NCBI GenBank assembly: GCA_018268415.1
Contig: JAFDWO010000002.1
Coordinates: forward strand, 1 to 55,106
DNA from: Actinomycetota bacterium
GTDB taxonomy: Bacteria; Actinomycetota; Thermoleophilia; Solirubrobacterales; 70-9
Reading direction: 5' to 3'
DNA: 55,106 nucleotides
The position numbers were made by a program, and so were the translations under genes. Positions within the stretch are counted from its first letter, which is position 1, and each line of letters starts with the position of its first letter. This document shows positions 42,256-50,968 of this stretch, piece by piece. The notes beneath the pieces were generated by a model that was given only the letters and a program-made list of their open reading frames with translations, made no database searches and was not told the DNA's origin.

Positions 42256-43143
42256 GCGCGTTCATCGATGAGCACCGCCATCGCTTCGGGGTCGAGCCGA
42301 TCTGCGGGACCCTGGGGACGTCGGCCTCCGCCTACTACGAACGGGCCAAGGGTCGACGATCGGCGCGGGCCGTGGAGGATGAGCGCCTGCTCGCCAGGAT
42401 CCGCGAGGTCCACGAGCGCAACTACAGCGCCTACGGCTACCGGCGGACCTGGATCGCCCTGCGAAGGCAGGGCGAGGAGGTCGGCCGTGGCCGGGTGCAG
42501 CGGCTGATGCGGGCGGCCGGGATCCAGGGCGCCAAGCGGCGCGGCAAGCCGTGGCGCACCACGAAACCGGACCCGAAGGCCCTGCGTCGACCGGACCTGG
42601 TGGAGCGCGACTTCAGCGCCATCGCGCCGGACCGCCTCTGGGTCGGCGACTTCACCTACCTGCGCTCCTGGGAGGGCATGTCGTTCTTCGCCTTCGTGAT
42701 CGACGCCTTCAGCCGCAGGGTCGTCGGTTGGCAGCTGGCCTCCCACATGCGCACCGACCTCGTCCTCGACGCCCTGCGGATGGCGCTCGGCCAGAGGGAT
42801 CCCGGCGCCGACTTCGAGCTGGTGGCCCACACCGACCGCGGCTCGCAGTACACCTCCGCCGACTACACCCAGGAACTCGACGACCACGGCGTCCTCGCCT
42901 CGGTCGGGAGCGTCGGCGACGCCTACGACAACGCGATGGCCGAGAGCTTCGTTCGACACCTTCAAGACGGAGCTGGTCGCCGACCGGGTCTGGCGCACGC
43001 GATCACAGCTCGACCTCTCGGTGGTGGAGTACGTCTCCTGGTTCAACCACGAGCGCCTGCATGAATCCCTCGGTGACCGATCTCCCGTGGAGTTCGAGTC
43101 CCTATACGTTCGACGGGAGGCTCAACTGAGCAATCTCTCTTAA
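42252..43143 (+). pseudogene. IS3-family orfB transposase, frameshifted
   Basis: Starts at a GTG overlapping the orfA stop. DDE catalytic residues are visible: VGDFTYL, HTDRGSQY and NAMAES. An extra T near 42948 shifts the frame; downstream the original end (FNHERLHESLGDRSPVEF) is read in another frame to 43143. The domain order is that of the IS3/IS150 group integrase core. It is inactive unless the sequence is wrong. Confidence 0.85.
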
Positions 43144-43188
43144 ATTGGAACCAACAAAAACGGTCTCCGTGGAACCTGGTCCGGCTCA

Positions 43189-43274
43189 TCCTGCTTCTTG
43201 CCATGGTCTGATCGGTTGCCTTCGGCCAGGAGTAGTCCTGGCTTCGAGGTCTCCGTCAAACCCCGCGTGGCTCA
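43189..43274 (-). mobile_element. Left-end fragment of a second, inverted IS3 copy
   Basis: The reverse complement starts TGAGCCACGCGGGGTTTGAC and continues with GGAGACCTCGAAGCCAGGA and the first ATGGCAAGAAGCAGG of orfA, closely similar to the left end of the neighbouring IS. Only 86 bases are kept. Confidence 0.75.
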
Positions 43275-43693
43275 GGCCGCAGCCTAGGAGGGACACGGAT
43301 CCCCCGGGCCTGACCACCAACGTCGGGCTCGCACGTCAAGGACGGCGGCGGCAGAGCCCCGTCCTCGCGTCCTTTAACCGCGAAGCGGATGCTCGGGCAC
43401 TTCTCCACGAGAGTGCCCGAAACGCCGCATATCGCCGCATATCCGTGCTCATCGGCGGTTCCGTCAGGCTCGACAACCAGCAAGGATCTCCCTGTAAATA
43501 AGCCATTTTCGATAGAGGGTGGCAACTGCCAGGAGCGCTTGCCATGCAGAAGGTCGTGTGCTGTGCGGCATGCAGAAGGTCACCGGTTTTCGGCGATCGA
43601 TCCACCGTCCCAACGCGAGTCGACCCTGTATCCGATGGGGCGGTGTTCACGCTGAGTTGACCTCAGTGAACTCCGCCCCTATCTTCGCGCCCA
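43275..43693. other. Intergenic region after the IS fragment
   Basis: 419 bases; a minus-strand frame with protein-like segments (LLVVEPDGTADEHGYAAICG) near 43390-43520 could be a remnant, but no family is recognised. No RNA seen. Confidence 0.35.
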
Positions 43694-44797
43694 GTGAGAC
43701 GGGGGGCAGAGGTAAGCCTGAAGATTGTTTCGGACTCCGCGGCCAGGAGAGTCTCGATCTGCCTTGCCTGTTTCGGGCTTTTCTTCGGGGTGGTCCTGGC
43801 GAGGTCTGTCGAGGCGGCGGTCGAACATGCACCGGGGAACACGGTCCCGCCGGTCATCTCGGGGACTCCGAAGGCCGGGGAAACGCTGACGGCGACGAAG
43901 GGGTCCTGGACCGAAGAACCGACCGCCTTCAGCTATCGATGGGAAGTCTGCTTCTCGACCGGCGCCTGCCTGGTGAGGCAGGACTCGGCGAGCGCCTCGT
44001 ATCTGGTGAGGGGAGCTGACGCTGATCATCAGATCAAGCTCACGGTGACGGCCTCCAATGGGTTCGGCTCGAGCAGTGCCGGCGCGACGCCGATGAACAT
44101 TGAGCTGTCCTGGCACTTCGGTACCGGCCCTCCTCGGGTGGAGAAGACCTCGTTCTCGGCAAGCCGCGAACAACCCCCGTGGTCGACCAGCGGGGCACTG
44201 GGTATCGGCGTGAGCAGCGGGATGTGCGTCGGAGAAGGGCGGCCCTATCTGTCAAAGGTGGTGGTACGGGAACGGGGCCCTTCCTCGAAGCTGCCGTTCC
44301 CTTCCGTCGTCATCACCACCTCTGTGACCTTTCCGTCGCCCACCATGATCGTGGGCACGGTTCATGCCGGTGAAGTAAGTCCGGCGTGTGCGGGCGTGGG
44401 AATCGGTCTCGGGCGCCATATTCGCCTTCGCCGTCCGAGCGCCCGGCTCCACGTCTACGACGGCAGGCAGAGCCCTCCTCGCCTCGTCCTCGAGCCGGCC
44501 AAGATCCTCCATTGGCGGAATCCGCGCATCGTCGGACCAAGGTCGATCGAGATATCGGTTCCGTTCTCCGGATGCGCGGGCATGTCGATATCGGCGCACC
44601 CGGTCTACCGGCGGGGTCGCGTGATCATCACCGTCTACGGCGAATGGCCGACCGCGAAGCGGCCGCGTCCTTGCCAGAGGGGCTACGGGGTCGAACACCT
44701 CAGGTTGAACCTCAAGGAGCCGGTTGACGGGATGGAACTCCTGGACGGTAGCTTCGGCCAACCCCGGCTACGGCAGCGGCATGGTGCTGCCGGCTGA
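43694..44797 (+). CDS. Secreted Ig-like repeat protein
   Basis: 367 residues. Hydrophobic export segment about residues 20-42 (VSICLACFGLFFGVVLARSV). It is followed by an Ig-like domain typical of secreted proteins in this class: VPPVISGTPKAGETLTATKG, SWT..YRW, DADHQIKLTVTASNGFG. The rest is beta-rich and unrecognised. The mature part is extracellular. The start GTG is not strongly supported. No partner genes are near. Confidence 0.7.
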   Translation: MRRGAEVSLKIVSDSAARRVSICLACFGLFFGVVLARSVEAAVEHAPGNTVPPVISGTPKAGETLTATKGSWTEEPTAFSYRWEVCFSTGACLVRQDSASASYLVRGADADHQIKLTVTASNGFGSSSAGATPMNIELSWHFGTGPPRVEKTSFSASREQPPWSTSGALGIGVSSGMCVGEGRPYLSKVVVRERGPSSKLPFPSVVITTSVTFPSPTMIVGTVHAGEVSPACAGVGIGLGRHIRLRRPSARLHVYDGRQSPPRLVLEPAKILHWRNPRIVGPRSIEISVPFSGCAGMSISAHPVYRRGRVIITVYGEWPTAKRPRPCQRGYGVEHLRLNLKEPVDGMELLDGSFGQPRLRQRHGAAG

Positions 44798-44802
44798 TCC
44801 GG

Positions 44803-45146
44803 GTGGCAGGGAGCTCGAAAGTCTGGATCGTCGACTTCGACGGCGACGCGGTCCTCGACTTCGAGGACGTCAAGTCCAAGGGCGACCGCAGGGCGGTCTT
44901 CAACGTCGTCTACAAGCTCCAGCAGCTCGGGCCCGCGCTGCCGAGCCCTCACATGAAGTCGCTGAAGGGCGAGACGGACCTCTTCGAGCTGCGTCCCAAA
45001 CAGGGCGCCGTCGCGGTGCGGGTCGTCTACGCCCGCGGTTCGTGATCCTCGCGGTCGCGGGGAGGAAGCAGGACTTCGATCCGGCGTTCCGCGACGCCCG
45101 CATCCGGCTGCCCCGGCATCTCCCGGGAGGGTGCGCCCGCGCATGA
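44803..45146 (+). pseudogene. HigB/Gp49-like toxin, frameshifted
   Basis: From GTG 44803 the frame reads WIVDFDGDAVLDFEDVKSKG, QQLGPALPSPHMKSLKGE, LFELRPKQGAVAVRVVYARG, the Gp49/HigB toxin pattern; near 45037 the frame breaks and continues FVILAVAGRKQDFDPAFRDA to 45146. It lacks a continuous reading frame. The partner HTH gene follows. Confidence 0.7.
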
Positions 45147-45429
45147 GTTCGCGACGAGCCTCCTGCGCTACCGGGCCGAGCAGAAGCTGAGCCAGCGCGC
45201 CCTTGCCGAGAAGCTCGGCATCTCCCAACCCCGTGTCGCCAAGCTCGAGTCGGCCGAACACAACCCCGAGATCGACACGATCATCCGAGCGGTGAGACGC
45301 CTCGGCATCGAGTTCGCCCTCGACGTCGCCCCTGCGGACCGTAAGCCGGCGCTCGTCACCGCGCGCGCCCGCAGGTCCGGGACGGTCGAGCACGACGACG
45401 TCGCGGTCGTCGTGGCCTCGACGCGCTGA
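45121..45429 (+). pseudogene. HigA-like XRE antitoxin without a clear start
   Basis: The frame HEFATSLLRYRAEQKLSQRA, LAEKLGISQPRVAKLESAEH is a standard XRE HTH followed by a short tail to the stop at 45429. No ATG or GTG start lies in frame upstream, and its 5' end overlaps the end of the toxin remnant, so the pair is probably broken. Confidence 0.6.
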
Positions 45430-46003
45430 ACGCGGCCTCCGTCAGGTGCGGTCGACGCTCAGCCGGGCTGTCCTGCGCTCCTCCGCATCCCGCTCCCGCC
45501 GACGCTCGGCGATCAGGGCCTTGGTAGCGAGGCCGTCCTCGGACCACGCGCCGCGCAGGCCCCGGATCCTGTCGTCGCGGTCGATCGACGCCGTATCGGA
45601 GGCGGTCCTCGTGTCCTCCCGGCCGTCGCACGTACACCGAGTATGGCCGTTCCGGGCCGCTCTTCACCCATCGTGGCGAACTCCGGCTGGGTTGGGCTCC
45701 GTTCGGCCCGATGGCCCGATGATTGGCCCGACGCGGTCCGCGATCCCGACGAAGGTCTCCAACCACCAGGCCGCCAGATGACGGGCGTCGGGGTCAAGCG
45801 GGACCAGTTCGGCGCTTCCGAGTCCGGCAGGTCCGCCGAGGCCGAGGTTCGTCGTTGCGGCGTTCCGCGAGCCGGCAGGCGGCGGAGGAACGGAAGATGA
45901 TGATTCATCCGGATCGTGTGAGGCCGCCCGGACCCTGGGCCCGTAGTTTCGACAAGGCAAGCGAAGCTGCTGTGGCCGGGCAGGCATAACCGAAAGGAAG
46001 AGC
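45430..46003. other. Intergenic region, little recognised
   Basis: 574 bases. A minus-strand frame ends near 45443 with a protein-like tail (LATKALIAERRRERDAEERR) but no start; otherwise nothing was seen. Confidence 0.35.
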
Positions 46004-46888
46004 ATGGACGAAGCGCTCCCCAGTTGGAACGAAGGTTCGGCGAGACAAGCGGTCCTCGACTTCGTGAATCGGTCGTCGACGCCCGGCGATGGCTACCTGG
46101 AGCCCGCCGAACGGGTTGCGACCTTCGACAACGACGGCACGCTCTGGATCGAGCAGCCGCTGCCGGTGCAGCTCGACTTCATCTTCCGCGCGCTTGCGGC
46201 GGCGGCCCGGAGCGATTCCTCGCTGGCCGAGACGCAGCCCTACAAGGCGATCCTGGAACAGGACCACGACTTCTTCGCGGCGGTCGGCCAGCAGAAGCCC
46301 GAAGCGATGATGGCCCTCGAGGAAGCGCTTGCACGAACCTGGCACGGAGCCCGTCCGCACGAGTTCGACGCGGAGGTGCTCCGGTACCTGGACACGACGA
46401 AGTCCGAGCGCTTCGACAAGCCCTACACCGAGTTGCTCTACAAGCCGATGCTGGAGCTGTTCGACCTGCTCAGGGAGAACGACTTCCGGATCTTCGTCTG
46501 CTCGGGTGGAGGGCGGGACTTCATGCGGGTGACCGCGGAGAGCGCCTGGGGGCTGAACAGGGAGGACGTGATCGGAACGGCGCCGCAGTACGAATACAAA
46601 GACGGCGAGCTGTATCGCACCGACAAGGTGCTGGGCGGGATCGCACTCGGTCCCGGAAAGCCCGAGCACATCTTCGCCACGACGGGCCGGCTGCCCGCCT
46701 TCGCCGGCGGCAACGCCGACGTGGATATCGAGATGCTCGAATCCGCGAGGTTCTCGATCCTGGTCGTTCACGACGACGAGGAGCGCGAGTTCGCCTACAC
46801 CGCGGCCGCGGAGAAGTCCGTGGCGGCCGCAGAACGACACGGCTGGACCCTGGTCAGCATGAAAGACGATTGGAAGGTGGTGTTCTGA
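46004..46888 (+). CDS. HAD-superfamily phosphatase
   Basis: 294 residues. Motif I FDNDGTLW gives the nucleophile and acid Asp pair; CSGGGRDF is motif II-like; a basic residue and the acidic motif IV follow later (GGNADVDIEML). A cap insertion of about 100 residues lies between them. It should hydrolyse a phosphomonoester; substrate unknown. The stop overlaps the next ATG (TGATG), so it is coupled to a 2H phosphoesterase, a pairing that points to phosphate end processing (see findings). Confidence 0.88.
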   Translation: MDEALPSWNEGSARQAVLDFVNRSSTPGDGYLEPAERVATFDNDGTLWIEQPLPVQLDFIFRALAAAARSDSSLAETQPYKAILEQDHDFFAAVGQQKPEAMMALEEALARTWHGARPHEFDAEVLRYLDTTKSERFDKPYTELLYKPMLELFDLLRENDFRIFVCSGGGRDFMRVTAESAWGLNREDVIGTAPQYEYKDGELYRTDKVLGGIALGPGKPEHIFATTGRLPAFAGGNADVDIEMLESARFSILVVHDDEEREFAYTAAAEKSVAAAERHGWTLVSMKDDWKVVF

Positions 46889-47547
46889 TGAGCGACCTGA
46901 CCGCGGTCGACATCCTCATGCTCCCCGACGAGACGATGCTCGGGCGTGCCGGGGCGCTGAACGAGGAGATGCGCAAGAGCGTCCCCGACGGATTTGCGCT
47001 CGACGCCCACCACACGCCCCACATCACGCTGCTGCAGCGCTATGTCCGCAGCGCCGACCTCGACCGCGTCTTCGAGGCGGTCGGAGGCGTGCTGGGCGGG
47101 GCCGATCCGGACGCACTGGAGCTGCGCGGGGTCAAAGTGGCCCACATGGAGATCGCCGCCCAACCGGGGCGCGGGCTGGCCGGTCTCGTCGTGCAGCCGA
47201 GCCAGGGGGTGCTCGACCTGCAGGGCTCGCTGATCGCCGCGGTCGAGCCCTTCGTCGAGAGCGGTGGCACCGCCGCCGCCTACGTGACGACGGCGGAGGA
47301 GCCGGAGATCAACGAGGACACGATCAACTACGTCGAGGGCTACGTGCCCGGCCACAGCGGCAAGAACTACATCGCCCACGTGACCGTCGGCTACGCCGAG
47401 CTCGATTTCCTCGCCGAGCTGGAGGGCAAGCCCTTCGATGCCTTCCCATTTCACGTCGCCGGGCTGGCCATCTTCCAGCTCGGGAACAACGGAACGGCGC
47501 AGCGCGAGCTGAAGAAGTGGGACCTCCGCGCCGGGAGCGCACCCTGA
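46888..47547 (+). CDS. 2H phosphoesterase (2'-5' RNA ligase-like)
   Basis: 219 residues. Two HxT-type motifs, PHITLLQRYV and AHVTVGYA, mark the active site of the 2H phosphoesterase superfamily, which opens cyclic phosphates or ligates RNA ends. Length fits. Start shares its A with the upstream stop; the stop shares a base with the following frame. It is most likely the second gene of an operon with the HAD phosphatase. RNA repair or nucleotide processing are plausible roles; target not visible. Confidence 0.82.
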   Translation: MSDLTAVDILMLPDETMLGRAGALNEEMRKSVPDGFALDAHHTPHITLLQRYVRSADLDRVFEAVGGVLGGADPDALELRGVKVAHMEIAAQPGRGLAGLVVQPSQGVLDLQGSLIAAVEPFVESGGTAAAYVTTAEEPEINEDTINYVEGYVPGHSGKNYIAHVTVGYAELDFLAELEGKPFDAFPFHVAGLAIFQLGNNGTAQRELKKWDLRAGSAP

Positions 47548-47782
47548 TGAGTGGCGATCAACAGGTCAAGGACGCGGTCGTCGAGCTGTTCGAAGCGCGA
47601 CGTCGTCACTCCGCGCCCGCTGGGTCTACCTCGCCGAAGGCGACAAGCGCTCCGACTTCTTCTTCACCGAATGCGGGCCCGGAATGGCGGTCGTTGGCTC
47701 GGCGCACCCGGCCAGGTTCGCCCAGGTGGAGCAGTTCTTCCGCGAAGTCGCCGGGTCTGCCCGACTCTATTGCCGGGAGTAG
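47547..47782 (+). pseudogene. Small frameshifted gene after the 2H gene
   Basis: Starts MSGDQQVKDAVVELFEARR, breaks near 47605, then reads RWVYLAEGDKRSDFFFTECG, VEQFFREVAGSARLYC to the stop at 47782. Both parts look coding, so a single frameshift is likely. Unknown family, coupled to the operon by TGATG. Confidence 0.5.
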
Positions 47783-48198
47783 CCGCCCCTCGGCCTCGAC
47801 CGGCGTGCTTTCGCGTCGACTGCGGAAAGGACACTCGTCAGGCGTGCTTCAGGCTCTGTGACCTCTCGCTCTGCCGGAGCACCACGGCCCCGTTGCGCCT
47901 CCGTTTGACCTCAGAGCCAAACTTGTGACCCACGAATGACGCCACGAGGCGAAAGATGTCCGCGTCCCGTCCTACAGGCCAACCTGCTTTCCTCGGCGCC
48001 GACACCCTCGGGCCGCTGGTCGGAGAACTCGCCCCTTTTGCAACCGCGTCGGTCTCCGCCGCGACGTTGTCGTCGGAGCCGGGGACCCCGGAGACCTCGA
48101 GTGCGCCACTGTTCCCCGGAGCAGTTTTACATGACGCGAAGAAATGTGCGAAGACGGCTCGGTCTACCCGATTAGGTTCGCTGGGCGACGCTGTCGTT
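47783..48198. other. Intergenic region with repeat signature
   Basis: 416 bases without a gene. Contains the direct-repeat-like TGACCCACG / TGACGCCACG pair at 47926 and 47937. Confidence 0.45.
47926..47946. repeat. TGACCCACG/TGACGCCACG pair
   Basis: Near-identical in layout to the TGACCCCACG repeats at 41474, including the GAA-type spacer (CACGAATGAC). Probably an arm-site remnant of a related element whose tRNA end is lost. Confidence 0.45.
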
Positions 48199-48507
48199 CT
48201 AGGTAAGTGGAGGGTGCCTGATCCCGAGTAGGTGTAGCAACCAGGGTTCGTTTTCGGCGCCTTTGTAGAAGTGCGCCAGAGAGCCTCGTCTTTGTTCCGT
48301 GTCCACCAGGGCGATCATGTTGTGGTCGTGTAGGTGGCGAACGTGGTAGCTCACGTTACTGAGAGGCTCCTGCATCGCCACGGCCAGTTCCGTGGGGGTG
48401 ATGCGGTCGCTTTCGATGACCCGTTTCAGGATCTCGCGTCGCACCGGATGACGGATGGCAGTCAAGATCTCCTGCGTCCGCCCGTCGCCCTGTCCCTCCG
48501 TCACCAT
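48199..48507 (-). CDS. ArsR-type winged-helix regulator
   Basis: 102 residues from the Met at 48507; a longer start to 48561 exists. ILTAIRHPVRREILKRVIES, LSNVSYHVRHLHDHNMIALV and a final wing match ArsR family DNA-binding domains. No metal-binding Cys. Regulates unknown genes; the flanking gene is a truncated glycosyl hydrolase. Confidence 0.75.
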   Translation of the reverse strand: MVTEGQGDGRTQEILTAIRHPVRREILKRVIESDRITPTELAVAMQEPLSNVSYHVRHLHDHNMIALVDTEQRRGSLAHFYKGAENEPWLLHLLGIRHPPLT

Positions 48508-48568
48508 GGCCCGCAGTACCGTTGACCCGGCGACGGTACTCAGGTGGTTGACAGAACGCAATCGGAGT

Positions 48569-48979
48569 ATGCATCAATTGTGTCCCAAGGATGAATCGCT
48601 CACAGTGGCCAAGGCTGGAAGGGTCCCCGGGAAGGTAAAGAAAAACATCAGACTTGCAAGAAGGACTCTCAATAAGTACGGCGGCAAAAACAAGCCGATC
48701 TGGATCACCGAGATCGGCTGGCCTGTCGAAAATGGAGCGATCACTCCGGAGCCACAGCCGGAAACTCATCCGCGAGTGAGCGAAGTTGAGCAGGCCAAAC
48801 TGTTGGCCTCGGTCATTCCGATGATCAAGGGCAGCGCAAGCGAATTTAATATTAAGAACCTGTTCTGGTATAACGTCGAAGACTTCGGTGGAAGCAAGTG
48901 GGACGGCTATTGCGGATTGTTCACGTCCAGCGGGCAGAAACGTGGCTCTCTGGCCAAATTCAGGGAACAGGTCGAATAG
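48569..48979 (+). pseudogene. C-terminal fragment of a secreted glycosyl hydrolase
   Basis: Contains NKPIWITEIGWPVENGAI, NLFWYNVEDFGG and GYCGLFTSSGQKRG, the final beta-strands of a GH (beta/alpha)8 enzyme, including the catalytic-type Glu of TEIGW. The N-terminal two thirds are missing and no signal peptide exists, so the gene is truncated at its 5' side. The base composition is lower in GC than the surroundings. Confidence 0.6.
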
Positions 48980-49047
48980 ATGATGTTGGCGGCTGCGGGC
49001 GCTGTCGGGCCGCGAAATCTGCCCACATCTCGTTGGGGTCGAACTCG

Positions 49048-50481
49048 GTGATGGTTCGCAGATCGGCGGAGCGGCGGATCCCTGCTTGCCGCACTGTCGC
49101 GGGGACGATCTACGTGCTTGTTTGGGCGATAGTCCTCTTCCCGATTGGAGCGGGTGCCGCGGAGCGACGGGTTGGAGAGCACCTCGATCCATCTTTCGGA
49201 AGTTCGGGCGTGGTGATGAGCACTTCTGACATCGCTGGCGAAGGACGGAATGTCGAACTGTCGGTGGCGCCGGACGGCGGGCCGATGGTCGGGGAGCTGT
49301 CGGAAGGCCGAATTCTCCGTCTCGCACCTGACGGCAGACCCGACAGGGGATTTGGAAAACAGGGCCTTCTGTCGCTCGGGCCATCGACTTTCAGCGGTAA
49401 TAGACGAGGCCTCACCTTCCTCGCGAGTTCAATGGCTGTTGATCGGGCTGGCAGGCTATTGGTGTTCGGGCAGCAGAATGATCCGAATCAATCTGTCCAG
49501 CTCCCTGGTGGGACTGCAGAAGGCGTCATTTCGAGCTACGCGATCGTGTCAAGGTTTGACCGGGAAGGCGTTCGTGATCGGAGTTTCGGTGGCGGCAAGG
49601 GCTATATTCGTGACGATTTCGGACTTCAGTCGCCTATCAGCGCCGAGACCCCGTTCGTCGGGGCCTTGAGAGGAGCGGTCGATGCCCGGAATCGTCCGGT
49701 CTTGCTGGCGGGCGTGACTATCCCGGCGGGTGCCTGCGCGCAGAGGTCAGGGGTTGAAGAGGTCCCGAAGGCGCTCGTGCGGCTGACGACCAGTGGAGCA
49801 CTTGATCCTACGTTCGGTTCGGGCGGAGTCAGTCCCATCGACGGAACCACCAGCCATCCTCAGTTCGAAGTAGCCGGCAACGGCCAAATGGTCGTCGGAG
49901 CCGGTCCGGTCGGTTCTAGTCGGGCGGACTGCCGAAACGGAGATGTCATCTATCGCCTGGGGCCAAACGGAGAGCGCTCGATCAAATTCGGAACCGAAGG
50001 CGTGCTCGCGCTCCCGGATACGCGCCTCGCCGCCTTGGAGCCCTCGGGGGCCGTCATCGTCGGCCGTCGGCGTTCGCGCGCGCTTCTTCTTAAGCGATAT
50101 TCGTCTTCCGGTGTGCCGGAGGAGACGTTCGGCGGCGGTGGAGTCGCCAAGATCGCCCTGCCTCTCGGACCCGTGGAAGTCTCATCGGTTTTGATCGAAA
50201 ATACGGGCGAAATCCTTGTGGTCGGCTTTTCGAGGGGAAAGCCGACGAAGGGACGGGCCGCCTCCTTCCTGGTCGCCCGCCTTTCGAGGAACGGCAAGCC
50301 CATCTTGGGATCGGGCGGGCACCGCTGGGTCAGAACGGACTTCCGGTTACCGATGGAACTGACCTCCGCCCAAGCCGCGCTCGACTCACGAGGTCGCCTC
50401 GTCGTCGCCGGCACGACTGCCACCCCGAACGATCCGAACGGCCGATTTCTCGTCGCTCGTTACCTTGCTCCGTCCAGATAG
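49048..50481 (+). CDS. Secreted delta-60 repeat protein
   Basis: 477 residues from GTG 49048 (ATG 49051 also possible). Signal-like segment (VAGTIYVLVWAIVLFPIGAG) with AGA cleavage. The body has repeated blades with LDPSFGSSGVV, DRGFGKQGLLSL, DRSFGGGKGYI and LDPTFGSGGV, the delta-60 repeat pattern, giving a beta-propeller-like extracellular protein. Function unknown; typical of soil actinobacteria and myxobacteria. It lies beside the truncated hydrolase. Confidence 0.75.
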   Translation: MMVRRSAERRIPACRTVAGTIYVLVWAIVLFPIGAGAAERRVGEHLDPSFGSSGVVMSTSDIAGEGRNVELSVAPDGGPMVGELSEGRILRLAPDGRPDRGFGKQGLLSLGPSTFSGNRRGLTFLASSMAVDRAGRLLVFGQQNDPNQSVQLPGGTAEGVISSYAIVSRFDREGVRDRSFGGGKGYIRDDFGLQSPISAETPFVGALRGAVDARNRPVLLAGVTIPAGACAQRSGVEEVPKALVRLTTSGALDPTFGSGGVSPIDGTTSHPQFEVAGNGQMVVGAGPVGSSRADCRNGDVIYRLGPNGERSIKFGTEGVLALPDTRLAALEPSGAVIVGRRRSRALLLKRYSSSGVPEETFGGGGVAKIALPLGPVEVSSVLIENTGEILVVGFSRGKPTKGRAASFLVARLSRNGKPILGSGGHRWVRTDFRLPMELTSAQAALDSRGRLVVAGTTATPNDPNGRFLVARYLAPSR

Positions 50482-50915
50482 GGCGGGATCCGACCCGTAA
50501 TCTGCCGGGTGCGCCAGCGGGCATATGGATTGCACGCCGCCCTTGTTCGGTCCTGCCTTTGGCCGAGCAGAACTCCTCCGGCCGCACGGGCAAATGGCTG
50601 CCAATACGAGGTGAGACTGCCTCCCGTGGACCGCTCGTCGACGGCATGACCACCAACGACGCGATGCAGACAGAAAAGGGTCCCCATCAACGGCGACCGG
50701 ATACGGGACACAACCAACGAGGTGTCGTAGTCGTAGCCGCGGTCGGCCAGGATCCGATCGGTCCTACCGCGTGGACGGCCGATCCGTCCGCGGATCGGAG
50801 CGGCGCGCAGCGCGTCGACCAGGGGCAGCAGCCGGGTCACGTCGTGACGGTTCCCGGCACTCACGTCGACGACGAGCGGCACGCCCGTCCCGTCGGTCAG
50901 GGTATGTGTCTGCAC
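50460..50915 (-). pseudogene. IS5-family transposase remnant
   Basis: GTGVPLVVDVSAGNRHDVTR, RGRIGRPRGRTDRILADRGY is the central DDE part of IS5-type transposases (IS427 group). N-terminus and C-terminal part are absent or in other frames, so it is a fragment. Its 3' end overlaps the preceding gene slightly. Confidence 0.7.
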
Positions 50916-50968
50916 TCGCCAAGCCTGGGGCAGCCGTCTCCCTCTTTCACGCGTGGTTCGGGGAGGCG

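Larger units (their letters stand above)
41893..43188 (+). mobile_element. IS3-family insertion sequence, inactive
   Basis: 1296 bp with imperfect terminal inverted repeats: left end TGAGCCAGGCCGGGTTTGAC and right end whose reverse complement begins TGAGCCGGACCAGGTTCCAC. Contains orfA and orfB transposase genes, both frameshifted. No target duplication was seen, and a further copy of the left end abuts the right side. Confidence 0.8.

Noticed and set aside
45356..45900. Several overlapping open frames on both strands
   Set aside because: None shows a start with ribosome site or a recognisable domain; frames are Arg/Pro/Gly-rich.
50482..50968. Complete IS5-family element
   Set aside because: Only the central part of the transposase is recognisable and no terminal inverted repeats were found.
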